Counted from the stretch's first letter, positions 34,759 through 47,702 are shown. The stretch: DNA of 64,000 nucleotides from Aquila chrysaetos chrysaetos (GCF_900496995.4 NC_044018.1:29058047-29122046); one strand, 5' to 3'. Program-made: numbers and translations. Notes: a model not told the origin generated them from the sequence alone.

Positions 34759-34903
34759 TTACACACTTTTATGACAATAAAGATCTTTCAAAGTTTTTAG
34801 CTCTTCAATTAGAGTTTTGTTCTGATTTTCCAGGACCGCGACTCGATTTTCCAGACATTTAACATACTCTTTCTTCTTTCTACGGCACTCTCGAGCAGCT
34901 TCC
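34759..34903 (-). CDS. ATF1: ATF1 coding exon 7 (bZIP)
   Basis: Encodes the basic region and leucine zipper and ends [10 protein letters not shown]; the stop is TAA at 34761-34759. The acceptor on the minus strand is tctgttccag. Confidence 0.96.
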
Positions 34904-37900
34904 CTGGAACAGAAAACCAGAAGTAATTGTTTATTTTAGATTTGAGATGTGTCTATTTTATGAATGTTATGATTCTCACCAACATGGGAGGAAAGAACTG
35001 GCATGGCAATCTTGAACAAAACAAACTGAAAAGTACACAACGATAGATGGAGAGCATGAAGTTTAGCAGTATCTGGTAGTCAATCTGCACGGAAAAAACA
35101 ATTTGCTTTCTCCAAAGCGTGTCAGACGGAACACGTAGCATGTTTTGGTCAGAATTTCCAATGCTTTTAGTCGCTGGATGCAGCATACCATCCTGATGGC
35201 ACAATCAGTAAAGTTAGCTCGCAAGACTCATAATTTGTGCTTTGAAGATATATTTCAGAACTTTAAACTAACAAATCAAAGCAGCCCATGTGCACTTACA
35301 TACCTGTTCTTCATCAGCCTTATTTCTCGTTTCAACTGTGGATCATCTGTCTTACTTGTCTGTGATGTCAGAGTGACAGGAGATGTCATCACCACAGTCT
35401 GAGGAAGGGATGTGGTAGTTGGCGTCGTGCGGATCTGGTAAGTCTGCATGTCTCCTGACGCAGCTGTTGCGATAATAGCATGAGACATCAAAACGTGGTA
35501 GCGTTAGAAAGTTAGGCTTGCGTTAGCGATGGGTATTTCTAACCATTTCCAGAAGGCGTACTCACTCTGCACTACCACCTGGTTGCTGGGTACGAGTATC
35601 TGTTGACCATCTGATGTTTGTGCGTACTGCAGTATTGTTGTCCCAGGCTGAGTACCACCCGCATTTGTCATTGTTAGTGTCTGCAGACCTTGCACACCAT
35701 CTGTACCTGGGCTGGCCAGCTGTAATCCGTTTGCAGCAATGGCAACTTAAAGAAAAAGGAACATGCACAATAATAGTTGTAGCTGTACATTATAACATAC
35801 AGATAGAGGTAAAACTGTAGACTGTACATCTGTTTCCACTGCCGAAAAATACTGCCAGTTTTAAAAGGCTTTTTCTTCCATCACTTTCAACTATCTGATC
35901 TTGCTGCTGGGTTCTTACTAAACTTAAGCAAGCTGGAGGGGGACTTTTTACAAGGGCATGTAGTGATAGGACAAGGGCTAATGGCTTTAAACTGAAAGAG
36001 GGTAGATTGAGATTAGATATAAGGAAGAAATGTTTTACAATGAAGGTGGTCAGGCACTGGAACAGGTTGCCCAGAGAGGTTGTGGCTGCCCCATCCCTGG
36101 CAGTGTTCAAGGCCAGGTTGGATGGGGCTTGGAGCAGCCTGGTCTAGTGGAAGGTGTCCCTGCCCAAGGCAGGGGGGTTGGACTAGATGATCTTTAAGGT
36201 CCCTTCCAAGCCAAATCATTCTAGGATTCTACGAACATATTGGGTTTAAGTGGCGAGGTGTTGGTAGTGCGGGGAGCTGCAGGGGTGGCCTCTGCGAGAA
36301 GAGGTCTGGGACTGCGCCATGCCAGATACCAGCTCCACGTGGACCCACGCTGACCACAGCTGGTGGCTGCTCTGTGGAAACATACTTAAGAAAGGGCAAA
36401 ATTCCAGGCAGGCAAAGGCGTCAGGGAGAGGGCAGGAAGTGAGGAACAGCAGTATGAACACCCAGCTCAGAGAAGAAGGATGGAAAGGAACAGGTTGCCT
36501 TTTGGTTCACAAGCACAATGAATACTAGGGATAAAATCAAAGGAACAAATCCTTTTTTTTTGCTACCTCCCTGATACCACAGGAACACCTTTTGGTGTGG
36601 CCCTATCATGTATATAATGGTATCTTCACTGACCTTACATTTTGGACTAAATCTAACACTAGAAGACTGCTGTGTATTTTGTAACAACATCCTTTGAATG
36701 TCTTGTCTTAATATGCAAAAATTAAGATAATGAAGCATTGAGTTTATCTGGAGTCTTTAGATACCAGTCTATTTCCATGTAATTAACAGTACTAACTTCA
36801 CTGACTGTTAGATAAATAACCAAACCTCTTGAGTTTCATCTTAGTCAAATATATAACAAAAAGAATATCTGTATTTTGAGGCAAGTTGAATAAAAAATGT
36901 GTCCAGTTAGGCATATATTTTGTATAACATACTGTACTGTCCAGTGCTTGTCTGGTAGATAGGCGTAGGAACGGACATAGATGTAACAGTGGAGACACCA
37001 GGACTCTCCTCATCTCCTTTTCTATCGCGTGTATCTTCAGAAGAAAGATCTTTCAAAATTTTTCTATAAAAAAAGTTTCTTTATCAGCTATAATAGTAGG
37101 CAAACCCTACAAATTACTGCAACAATAGTTACAAACTACTATATTTAGTATTACAGACATAAACACTAAAATTTTGATGTACAACAGTTTTTGGAATTAA
37201 CAAAATTTTGTATGAGGTGACTGCCTCAAACTCTTCCTGTAATTACATTTCTGTAGTTTATATAGTCTAGTTTGTTATTTAAATATTTGAATAATTTTAT
37301 GAGCTAAAAGCAATTCAAGTCAGCTACTGATTTATAAAGTATGAGTATGTGCAAATCAGCACGAATTCCAGATTTTCAATTATTATCCTCTAAGAGCCTT
37401 AGATGTTTGGACTGGTAAGCCTGAAATGAAAACCTGCACCATTTACAGTAGATTTCAGTAATCTCCAGAAAAACGGTGTGCCGAAAACTAGCGCTGCAGC
37501 TGCATCGCTTTATTTCAGTAAAAGCTGCATCAGAGTTTCCATCATAAACATTTTCCGGGGATACACAACTGGCCTGTTAAAGAGATTTTTCTGATTTACA
37601 ACTCGATCCTCTAATTCTCTCAAGAATAGGCTTTGTATATCCAATTAAAACCAGTTTGCTCTGTCTGGTGTCAGAATAAACTAAAAAGGAGTAGATTACT
37701 ACAGAAAAGCTTAAAACTTAGATCTTTTGCTGTTTCAGTACACAGTAAGACTTTACATTTCTTTTCTGCGTTTAATTTAGCTGTTGCACAGCTTCCCAAA
37801 CAACCCATGTCCACTATAACAATGCCCTATGAAAACAGACACACCTCTATTTAAAAGAAGAACCAATGGAAGCATGAATTTTATGCATCTTACCCCAGGC

Positions 37901-40900
37901 TTAATGATGAATTAGTGGCAGTTATATGAAGAAAAAAGCAGAACTGACAAGTCCTGATCCCAAACCCACACGGCTAAACAGTTCTCCCATAGAAGCTCTG
38001 CTTACAGCTTGTATTTTCCTGTCCTGGCTACTATAACTGAAGATTCAGAATTGCTCCTTTCCACCACTGTTTTTGACTGCATGCAAAATAATAAAATCCC
38101 TCCTAAATTACTTGTTCTGGTACATAATTCAAGATGAGATAAAGCTGTCAGAAAGTACTAAGAAGAGTGGATAAAACATTCAAAAAATGAAAAGCAGTGG
38201 CAGAAGTGGGAACAACAATCACTGACAGGACTATCAGCTAGGTTAATGAATTGTCTTAAAATTTTCAGAACATTATTGTAAAAAATACTAAATTTTGTAT
38301 TAAGTTTCTAACAAATTTATTATTTGTAAAGCTGCTTTGACTGCAGTCCTAATTTCAGTAAAATGATATAATTGAGTAAAATTACAGCTGATAAACAATT
38401 TTCCCTATACCACACCATGTTGAAGCTGATCTCCAATGAGTTAAGTCAAAGTTTCCTTGTAGCAAATGATAGCTAACATGGCATCCTCAAAACATTTGCT
38501 GCATGAACAGATCCAATGCACGTTTCAAGATTAAAAAAAACAACTTAGAGGTTGACAGAATATATACAGATATTGAAAGAAGTTGCTATTTCGGTTTCAA
38601 ATAAAAATACAAAATATATTACATATAGTACTTACCGGTAAGATGGACGACGAGCTAGGATGCCTCGAGCTTTCTGTGAAGAGCCTATGCTATCTGACGA
38701 ATCCTGAGAATCTTCACTCTCAGACAAAGATACCTAAAAACCACATTCCATATGGTTATCCGGTATGCTTCAGAAGAAATACCCAGAAGAGATTACACAT
38801 TTTAATTGTATATGAGCTAAAGCTGCACAAAAACTACACAAATGCAAAAAAGAAAAGCTCAAGAGATTCTCCCAAACTATTTATCACATTAAAAGCTGAA
38901 AAACGTCCACCATCTGAAGCTAGCTGTTCTAGCTGGATTAAACTGCAGGATCAATCAATCCAGAATGTTTAAAACAGCAGTGTGAAGAAATACAAATGGT
39001 TAATTATTTTCATAAAAATCATACAAGCCTAACGATCTTAATAGCTGATACAGTCTGAAAAGGTGAGCCACTCCCACACATAAATTTGTCTAAGGAGGTG
39101 GTGGGAAAGGAAACAGGAACACCATTTATGTACAGAGACAAACATAAAATACTTAAAATCTTTTACATAGACAGAAGAGCAGTGTATTTTGTTCGTCAGA
39201 ATATGAGTCAAATGAAAATAATATTTAAGGCAGCAGCATATCAGGGAGTAAATATGCAAAGTATTATCTATAATTTTCTCTTTATTCCACTTTGTCCTCA
39301 ACCAGTTGGCAAGTGTTATTTTTTTTCTCTGATCCTCCTTATTAAATACAAGCTAACAAAACATTTATTTGTACTTATCTGTGTGCCAGCAACAAAAAGT
39401 CAAGAAGAATGCATGCAGCTCTGGGAAAAGCATTTCTCACTTGACTGCTGCTACAGAAACAAAAAGAGCAACCTACTATCAACATTTAAAAAAAAAAGCT
39501 GCTCATGTATTACTTTTTCTTTCCCTTTGAGCAACAAGGCCATAATGTTCATAAATTGCAGAAAAAAAAAAGGAAAGAATACAGTCAGTGGGGGCCTTGC
39601 AACTAGAACACAATGATAGGAAAGGGACTGACGGAGGAGACTCAAGTAACAACAACCTACTAAAACAGATGCTTAACTGTTTTCAGCAAAGTGAAATGTG
39701 TTTTCTTTTCCATGATCTGATGTTACAGGAACAATGACAGCTGAAAATGTATTATGAGTTTACTTTTCATGGTTTATCAATTTAACGTCGTATGAATAGA
39801 TAAGCACAGTACAAAGGATCAGTGACAAATTAAAGTGTTTTAGCGCAGTTCTTCCAGTCGTTCAGCTGACTAGTGCAGTTATTTCACAGTGTAACTCCAA
39901 TGCCATGCTGCCCAGAGGGCTCTCTGCAGCCAAGAACTGAATGAAGTAGTAACAGACTCAACTGTAAACTCCCCAGGGCACCTCTCTGAAGTGGCTTGTA
40001 CAAAAATCACATGGCAAATGAGTAAGAGACACAAGCAGAACACTTAGGTACCACAGAAACGGAGTTACAGCATACATGAGGTGAGCAATCAACAGCTCCT
40101 CCACCATCATTCAGGTCTACCTTTTCCAAACACACATTTTTCTTCATTGGGTTATTCTATACTCTTCTTATTTGTTGCATGTCTGTTAAGAGCACCAACT
40201 AAAGAGTTGTGGTTCTGTTTTGGTTTTTTTTTAATAAAGGGAGGCAATGTCAAAGAGTTTAATTTCAACTCCAAAGGTGACTTCAGCACTATAAATAATT
40301 TCAAGCCCAAATAATCATTATGAACAATGTATCCCCAAAATACTGTCACTGGATTGCTCGCTATCTGTTACAGTGGGGCCAGAAAGGCTGCACTGTGGCA
40401 GAGTTAGCTGAGTCAGACAAGCCTTTGCAAGTCTTTTTACATACATAAAACAGGATTCTTGGTTATTTAACAGACGTTCTGTAGTTACCTGCACTGTTTG
40501 CACCTGAGGTGAGTGGATTACAGAAGAGGACTGAGCTGTCTGAATGACTCCCTGGACCTGGACTTGTTCTCCAGGAAGCTGAACAACTGTCAGGGGAGCA
40601 GGACCTCTTAGAGACATCTACAACAAATCAAAGAATCATTAACAAAAGCGTTTGTTCCACAGTATCCAGAAAGTGTATATACATGTAGAAAGACTAGCGG
40701 AGAACATGCACTAGCAGAAGCTTCTTTTAAGTCTAATTAAGTCACAGAAGGTATCCTTTAAAGAGATAGATTTTTGAGATACATATCTGCATACAAAAAA
40801 GGCTGAAACAGTTACTTATTTGCCTTAGGTTAGGGGGAAAATCAAATATGTAGCATTATGTGCAAAAGACTAAAATGCTGCAACTTAAATACATGCAGTT

Positions 40901-42698
40901 CTAAATGAACCACCATGAAGCAGACTTCTTCAGAATCACAACATTGAGACTAAGTGAGCATGATTGCTTTCATGTCGCTCCATCCATATGCACAGATAAA
41001 GCCCCACATTTGTGGCAGTTTATTTTTTTAAGTTTTGATTCCATTTTAAGAGTGTCTTAGACTTAGATAAGCAGAAATAAAAGTGCCCAATAAGTAGCCT
41101 TCATTCTCACTAAAGTTAACAGGAGTTTAGGGCACTAAAATCTACATCAAGATAAAATGATCAACGAGACTGAGGGCTTAGGACAGATCAGACTAACAGT
41201 ACTAAAGCAATGCAGAAAGTAGCATGAATAATGTACATATTTGGTGTTCTTGGATTTTTTTTTTTTTTTAAGCAACTGGTATGAGGCTACAGTTCAAAGA
41301 TTTCACAGAGAAGAAATCACAAGAGTTAAGTATAGCAAAAGCTGACCAATCTACTTAGAAAGTTCAAGGCACAAGGGCTGTACAAAAGACACCAGACCAG
41401 AAAGGAAACTGAAGGAGACAAGGTATGCAGCTCTGGACAAGGAAGAAGAACAAAGAGCAGATTTTTCCAAATAAAAATTACAGCATCTGTTCTTTAATGT
41501 TTTAAAATGACCAATTTCAATAAATGTTGCTGCTGGAATCTAGGTTTAATTGGCAAAAAGTTAATTACTACTGCTACTCTTATATAAAATACTTTTTACA
41601 TTCTAACAGATTTGTATTCTTGATGTTGAACTCGCACGAGCCATTGCACTTAAAAATTGATTAAAGTTATACACGTAGATGCATAAGTAAATAACCAGTT
41701 TCCTCACCAAATTTCTTCACTACTTTTATTAATCTGGAATATATGAAAAGATGAAGGGATCATTAAAACTCATACAGCTAACCTTCCATTTAGTACTACT
41801 TTTCTATCGTACATCATAATATTAAGTTACATTGGCAACTTTATATAAAAACAGATCAGAAAAACAGCCTGTAAACAAACAACAGGATGCTTGCTGATAT
41901 TCTACCCTGTCTTTGCCTCATGCAGTTATCTACATTTTGCATCAAAATCTACATCGCTTCCATAGGGTAAACAGTGGACGAGCTGCAAAACTTCGCTGTT
42001 TCACAGGACGGCTACGTGGCTGAGGGAGCAGACTTTACCTAGAAAGAGATGCTCTTTCAGATGCAGAAATGTGAATCATGAGGAAGTCAGGTTAAAGCTT
42101 TGAAAGTGATGTTACCTTGTAGTGAGTATGTAAAATTTCCAACTTGATATGATTTTTTACATTAAATACATTCATTTGGGCTAAAATCCAAGTGTTTCCA
42201 TGGTGCTGGGCACCCAGGATTGCCATTACTACAAAAGGAGCTGTAAATGCTTTTTCTGAAAAAAATGACAATTAGCCCCTCAATTCATTACTAAGCAGCT
42301 TCTGTATGTCAGGTTGATGATGATTTCAAAGTACATACAATCTAACAAAAATGCGGGGCTGCATTTTTGCACTATACAAGCACAAAAATTAATTGTGGTC
42401 TTTCGAATACAAGCCATTTTATTAATTTCATGTCATCCATCAACAAACAAGTACATTTTTCTCAAGCTTCTTTTGTTTTTTCTTCTCTGTGTGTTTCTAA
42501 AACTCAAGAATTAATATAGTTTGTAGTACATAAAAAAATGGCTCTTAACTACCTCAAATGTTTGCTGAGATTTGGCCCAGGCTTTACCTGTTGAGCAATA
42601 TGAGAGAGCTGAGCTGCCTGTAGTGTTGTACCTTGTACAGCTGATGTTTGTGAAGGCGTCACTGAACTGTTACTGCTGCTCTTGTGCACCTCTTCCAT
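34759..42698 (-). CDS. ATF1: ATF1, cAMP-responsive bZIP transcription factor (seven coding exons, 317 aa)
   Basis: This nuclear factor of the CREB/ATF1/CREM family binds CRE sites as a dimer. Coding exons in transcript order are 42698-42588, 40617-40489, 38733-38636, 37063-36933, 35745-35566, 35463-35304 and 34903-34759, and all frames join cleanly. The domains are an N-terminus with SHIAQQ (to residue 37), a CREB-like Q1 segment (38-80, [16 protein letters not shown]), and the kinase-inducible domain with RRPSYRKIL, whose PKA-type serine is 111. A Q2 region follows with [12 protein letters not shown] and [19 protein letters not shown]. Last is the bZIP: basic [20 protein letters not shown] (271-290) and leucines 287, 294, 301 and 308. 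Human ATF1 is 271 aa; most of the difference is the 43-residue Q1 exon. It is head-proximal to DIP2B, which is on the same strand. CREB1 and CREM are excluded by the N-terminus, the Q2 details and the LYCHKSV end. Confidence 0.95.
35304..35463 (-). CDS. ATF1: ATF1 coding exon 6
   Basis: Encodes [27 protein letters not shown] and [15 protein letters not shown], leading into the basic region. The donor is gtatgt and the acceptor cgcaacag. Confidence 0.95.
35566..35745 (-). CDS. ATF1: ATF1 coding exon 5 (Q2 region)
   Basis: Encodes [19 protein letters not shown] through [16 protein letters not shown], the constitutive glutamine-rich activation region. The donor is gtgagt and the acceptor ttctttaag. 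Confidence 0.96.
35925..36240 (+). mobile_element. CR1 LINE 3' end, truncated, antisense within ATF1 intron
   Basis: Characteristic CR1 3' sequence: ggcactggaacaggttgccc, then the motif gttggatggggcttggagca, then ggttggactagatgatcttt and aaggtcccttccaagcc, ending in attctaggattctac. It is 5'-truncated, on the plus strand, and so antisense to ATF1. Confidence 0.92.
36241..36525. repeat. Probable interspersed repeat, family not assigned
   Basis: A GC-richer block starts directly after the CR1 terminus, with stretches such as ggggagctgcaggggtggcc, gacccacgctgaccacag and aacatacttaagaaaggg. The wording resembles a dispersed avian repeat that I cannot name with certainty; a CR1 5' region or an old LTR are both possible. 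No coding part or end repeats are visible. If it is virus-derived it is only a broken fragment. Confidence 0.35.
36933..37063 (-). CDS. ATF1: ATF1 coding exon 4
   Basis: Encodes [12 protein letters not shown] through [16 protein letters not shown], the C-terminal part of the kinase-inducible domain and a linker. The acceptor is tttttttatag and the donor gtatgt. Confidence 0.95.
38636..38733 (-). CDS. ATF1: ATF1 coding exon 3 (kinase-inducible domain)
   Basis: Encodes [20 protein letters not shown] and ILARRPSY, with the PKA/CaMK phosphoserine (residue 111). Acidic and serine-rich, as in CREB-family KIDs. The donor is gtaagt. Confidence 0.96.
40489..40617 (-). CDS. ATF1: ATF1 coding exon 2 (CREB1-like Q1 exon)
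   Basis: A 129-nt phase-0 exon of 43 codons, [18 protein letters not shown] to SPQVQTVQ, closely similar to CREB1 ([26 protein letters not shown]). Splice sites are good (ttgttgtag; gtaact). As a phase-0 cassette it can be skipped without a frame change, giving a human-like ATF1. Canonical human ATF1, as I recall it, lacks this segment. Confidence 0.92.
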
Positions 42699-42704
42699 AA
42701 TCAA
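42588..42704 (-). CDS. ATF1: ATF1 coding exon 1
   Basis: The start ATG is at 42698-42696 (gattATGg). It encodes 37 residues, [12 protein letters not shown] to LSHIAQQ. The acceptor is ttttcttgtag, 6 bp before the ATG; the donor is gtaaag. SAVQG and SHIAQQ match the human ATF1 N-terminus. Confidence 0.95.
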
Positions 42705-42939
42705 CTACAAGAAAAGTAACGAGTTAAATTCAGTTAATGATAAATTTGAACAGCAGATAGGTGCCCAGCTTCCACTAACACTTTATAGAATCTCAGTGCA
42801 TAATACTTTTAGTCCTACTTGGACATTTTTAATTAGTTCTTTGTCCTTCGATGTCACCTTCTATTATGGAATAGCACAGCATTTTTTGTCACTTCCCCTA
42901 CAATACCCCAAGCATTGTTATGCCTTCTCATGGGGACAA

Positions 42940-43140
42940 GAAGGGAAAGGCACGGTAGGAGCCTTTCCACTGACTTGCCCCGTGGCTTTGGGCAGGTCGA
43001 GCACAGCGCCTGGCACGCCGCCTCTCGAGGCCTCGGAGCCCAGAGCAGCACGAACCCCCGTTTCAGAACGGGAGACACGTCCCGTTTCGCCCTGATAACA
43101 CCTGCACTCCAACCGTCTGTCAGCGCCGGTTCAGACCTAC
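42940..43140. repeat. GC-rich patch with MIR-like sequence in ATF1 intron 1
   Basis: The block ggctttgggcaggtcgagca followed by cagcgcctggcac resembles reverse-strand MIR (gaccttgggcaagtc ... agcacagtgcctggcac). It is unusually CpG-rich for this intron. It could be an old SINE or a small CpG-rich regulatory element. Confidence 0.3.
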
Positions 43141-46100
43141 CCGGTGCTGAAGTTTGCTGTCAAATGTATTTACTGATTTCCTGGGTTTTGCATAAAAATA
43201 AACCAAGTCAAGTCATGAGATCTAGGAAGAAAACCAAGATAAAGCATTTATACTAAAGAGTATCTTGCTCTAAGTAAAATAATTTTCCAAAATATTTTAT
43301 CCAAGCTACCAGCCAAACCTATTTTAAAACATCTGAAGGTGTATAAAAACAAAACAGGGATTCAAAAATCAAAGTAGAGAGAACACAGTTTTGAATTTTA
43401 AACCCTGCAAAAGTCACTCCGTCTCCATGTAATACAGTCAGTAACACTTCTCTCATTTCTAAGATTTTCTATTTAACTGTTCAACATCTTGACAGCATCC
43501 CCCCTCCAATATTGGGGGATTTAGTGATGTAAAAATGCATGCTTTTAGGTGGGGTGAGTGGGCGTACCAGCCTAGAGCATTAAAAGATGATCGGTGAGTG
43601 TTAAACATTTTGTCACAGAAGGTTTGAAACTGTTGAAAGGACAGTTGCTATGAGACTGGAAATTACATTTCTTTCTGTGGAAATGTGAGTCATTGATTTT
43701 TCCCTACTGAGATAAACCACAGCTCTTGCAGCCTGACGTATACTTAGAGGGTAAAAAGTCAATGTACACCAAGACCAGAATCTTGGTCTTGCAATCCTTA
43801 CTCATCTGAGGAGTCCCACTGCAGAACTCCTCAAATAAGTTACTAAAACAGGACTTTGTGGAGAGAAAACTGATGGTTGGGCGATACATGAAACCATACC
43901 CTTTACGGCACGGAACAAACGTTCTTCAGCACGATACAGCTTCCCAACATACTTATGTCAATAAACATAAAACAATTTCTCCATAGTTTAAGCTGAAGCA
44001 GCAAAATGAAGGCTTCACTCTGGAATAAAAAGCTCACAGGAGCCAGGCAGTGCTTCAGCTGTTCCCAGCTTCTGGAAACCTTCAGCTAATCAAAACTATC
44101 CCGACTGCCTTTGCTAAGATTATCACGTCACCGCTGCTGCTAATGCAACAGTGCTTTCCCCTCCGCATCGTCAGGAGCGTGAATCGGAGACGAGGATCCT
44201 GACTGACACCCTGCTCGACTTCACGCTGCTCATGCCTGCAAGAAACCAGCCCCAGTGCAGGAGCGGAGCGATGCAGTTCTAATATTTTCTTTTTTCAGTT
44301 GCTACTGCTGCAGAGCTCGCTTGAAAGTCGGAAAGACTGCTTTGGCTTTTTTTTTTTTTTTTTTAAGGAAAGTTGAGAACTAAAGTAATTTAAGTATCTT
44401 GAAGCTATAAAAAACAAAGAGCAGAATTAACGGCAAGCATATATAAGGGATGCAACTTTGTATACCCTCTAATGTAGTTTTAGCTTTTTATAAAGGAAAA
44501 TCTACTTTTGTACCCCTGTAAAAGGAAATATACTAAGGGTCACAAGTAAACAGGGCACTGTCAAACTGAAATCCAGTCAACAGCAAAAACTGAAATAAAT
44601 TTCCAGTGCTACAGAAATACCCAATTCATTTCTGTAGTGCTAAACCACATTCTCCCGCTCTCTCTCTTACTGTTTTTCTCTGCCTTATTGCCCCATTAAA
44701 TACTGACAACAGCAGCAAAATAGACTGCAAGAAACAATGAAACCGATAGATATAACACCACCCAAAATAAACAAACCGGGGAGAAAGCACAAAGGTTTTT
44801 GCTGATCTTTCTCTCATAGGTGTGAAGTCCTACTTACAGGAATAAAAGATAAAGTATTTCCCATTATAAATACGATTTTTCAAGTTCACTTCATCTCTGC
44901 TTGCTCTGCGATATTTAACTAAATATTCTTCCAACATTTATGAATCTTAGTAAAATATTATTTATAAAAAAAGATTTAGCAAGCGATTTTAACAAAGTGA
45001 AAATTACCACAGCATCTTATATCCTCCACAGGATAAAGGAGATGCAATGCGCTATTTGGCCTTGCATGACTGTCTCACAAGAAGACCCACATGCCTCTAT
45101 CTTGTCAAAACAACTTACTTAGCTGGAAAAAAACAAATTTTCCATTGGAATGGCCTTCTGTGAGCACCTGAAACAGCGATTACCATCTAGCAGCTTTTAG
45201 AAAGGCAGTTCCAATGAAAAACCTCAACCTGCAAGTTCTCAAAGCTTTGAAAAGAAGTACCAAAGATGGAAAATATATCAGGGTTTCAGCTTTTTACACC
45301 AGTTAAAACTACTTCCAACAACAGAATATACGCTTAGTTGAAACAAGCTGTATAGTTTGGGGTGATGGAAGAGTTTTACACGTACTGACAGGAAGGAATT
45401 CATAAAAGCAAGACCTGATGTTTTATTAGCCAGAAAATAATTACTGTTTCAATCTGTATGAAAACCATGTTTTTATAATCAGATAGGTAAGGGTGATGCT
45501 TTTCAGAATAAAACCAATACCTCCACGCAGCTACATCTCAAAAGTAATTTAATTTAAATGAAAGGGTTCTGCAATAGCAGCATTATGAAGTTTGTTTTGA
45601 AGGACTTTTAAACTTCTGAGAATTGACTCTCTCCAGCCAACGAAACTCATCTCACTTTAAACGTGGGTTTGAGTCTCAAACGTATCTTCCTTTTAAACAC
45701 AAACAGGAATGTCACATTTCATTGTGGACAAGTTTAATTTATCATCCCGAAGTTCATATATACCCTCCTAATACCATGCTCCTTAGTTTGAACCACCACT
45801 CAAGAACCCCTAAAAAAAACCCTAAATGACTGAGGAGTATCAGTTAAAAGAGAACAAATAAATAAACAAGAAAAACCCATTCCTGCAACTTTCACTAAGC
45901 CTGATGAAAAATATCCTAAAATACTAAAGAGATGGTCCCCTTACAGGCATACTGCGCCTGTGCAGTTAACGATCTTCACAAGATTTTACTCTGAATCACT
46001 CTTTACTTCAGTGTCCCATAAACAGTGTACTGCTCTCATCCTTACTGTTTCGTTTTTGCCTGCTTACAATGCAGATTATCTGAGACAGTGATTGTCTCTT

Positions 46101-47341
46101 GTTAAATGCTCATAAAATTACTAAAATCATGGATTCCCAGCCTCAGGTGAAGCTTCAAAGTGTAATCAGGAGGGAAAGAATAAGATAATGGAATATAAAA
46201 GCTGTACATTAAGGCAAAGAGAAGTGAGCCATAGTGCGGGAACACCAAAGGAAGAAACCAAGTTCTGTTTTGCCCTTTTAAATCTAGCAGAGGAAAGGCC
46301 TGAATGATATTTCAGTACTGACCTACTGTAAGAGGCAACTGATTTTTTTAAAAGACTCTATGAAGTCAGAAAGCAAAGAATACTGGACGCAGAATTTTAT
46401 TCTCAAATACTAAGTGACAAGAGTAAAACACTGACATACACAAACTACAGAAAGTGATTTAAAACATTTGGTGAAATTATACTCAAGTAATCTGGTGAAA
46501 TTTTGGATTCTTTAACGTCTCAAGGTGTCTTCACCAGCTACAGCAGTTAAAAGTACTATTTACTTAGTTTTGCAATTAAGACACTTGGGGAAAGTTTTTT
46601 CATCCAGAAGACGGACAGAACTCCAGTTTTTTCCAGGAATCAGTGAAAGACAGAGGCGAAGGACAGCACATCCTACCAGTTCATGCCAGAAAGCAAGTGA
46701 GGAGACTTGAGTCAATGTACCCAGTTACAGTTTTGGATCCCGTTCTGTGAACACACACCAGAATACTCCTTCAAACTTCAGGAGTACTTTCCGTATGTGT
46801 TTTCTTCCACTCACCCCCTGCCCCAGCCTTCTACAGTGAAATGCAGCTTAGCGAGCATTCCCATGACAGGCGGCTTCAGAAATGAAAGCCTGCAGTCTAA
46901 AAACGTAGATGTTATATTGACATAAGGGACCTTGGTATTCGCGAGAGGAAAATATCGATGAGATCATTTGCAAACCCATACTCATTGGAAGACACGGTAC
47001 TCGGTCAAGATTAAGGGAAAAACGGGTAATCACTGCCATCGATAGGTGGTCATCACTCTTATTTTTTTTAATCGGTCGATCTCAAGGGTCTCTGGGATGA
47101 GACCACCGCTGCCCTTTTACCGAAAACCCACTCAAACAGGGCTGAAGTCGCTAGCTGGGTGCTCCACGCCGGAGCCCGGGGGGGGAGACACCTCTCCACA
47201 CCTCCAGCCCCCCACGACCCCCCCCCCCCCTCCCCGGGGTCCAGGAGGCTCCTCCGTGGCACCGACCCTGCCCCGCGACTCGGGAACCAACACCCGGGGC
47301 GAGGCGGGGATCCGGGCCCGGCGGCAGCCTCTCCCGGCGGA

Positions 47342-47359
47342 GGGGGGGGGGGGGGGGGG
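47342..47359 (+). repeat. Poly-G tract (18 G)
   Basis: A pure G run just inside the ATF1 first intron, about 350 bp from the donor. Confidence 0.85.
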
Positions 47360-47702
47360 CGGTGAGCGACCCCAGGCCGCACGGGGAACCCGTCGCACCT
47401 GGCTGGGGCGGGAAAACTCCCCGGGGGTCGGTCCTTCCGCAGCGGCCGCCCGTCGGGAAGGGGAGAGGCGGGCACCGAGCGAGGGGGAACGACCGCACCG
47501 CAGCCCGGTCCCCGGCCTGCGGCGGGACTCAGCCGTTCCACCTCGCGGGCGGCGGGGAGCGGCCGGCGCCCAGGCCGCTGAGGGGAGCGCCGCGGCCTGG
47601 CCTAGGCCCGCGGCCGGCGGGGGCGGCGGGAGCGGCGGAGGGGAAGGGGCGGGCGGGCCGGCCTCCCCCGCCCGCCCGTGCCTCGGCGGCGCCCGCTCTT
47701 AC

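Larger units (their letters stand above)
34904..47702 (-). other. ATF1: ATF1 introns
   Basis: Introns are 34904-35303, 35464-35565, 35746-36932, 37064-38635, 38734-40488, 40618-42587 and 42705-47702. The third holds a CR1 3' end and an adjoining unassigned repeat. The last, about 5 kb, holds a GC-rich patch at 42.94-43.14 kb. Open frames such as 39086-39616 (176 codons, plus strand) are AT-rich and unrecognised. No nested gene is seen. Confidence 0.8.

Noticed and set aside
39086-39616. 176-codon plus-strand open frame in an ATF1 intron
   Set aside because: Lys/Phe/Ile-rich translation of AT-rich intron containing A tracts. No domain.
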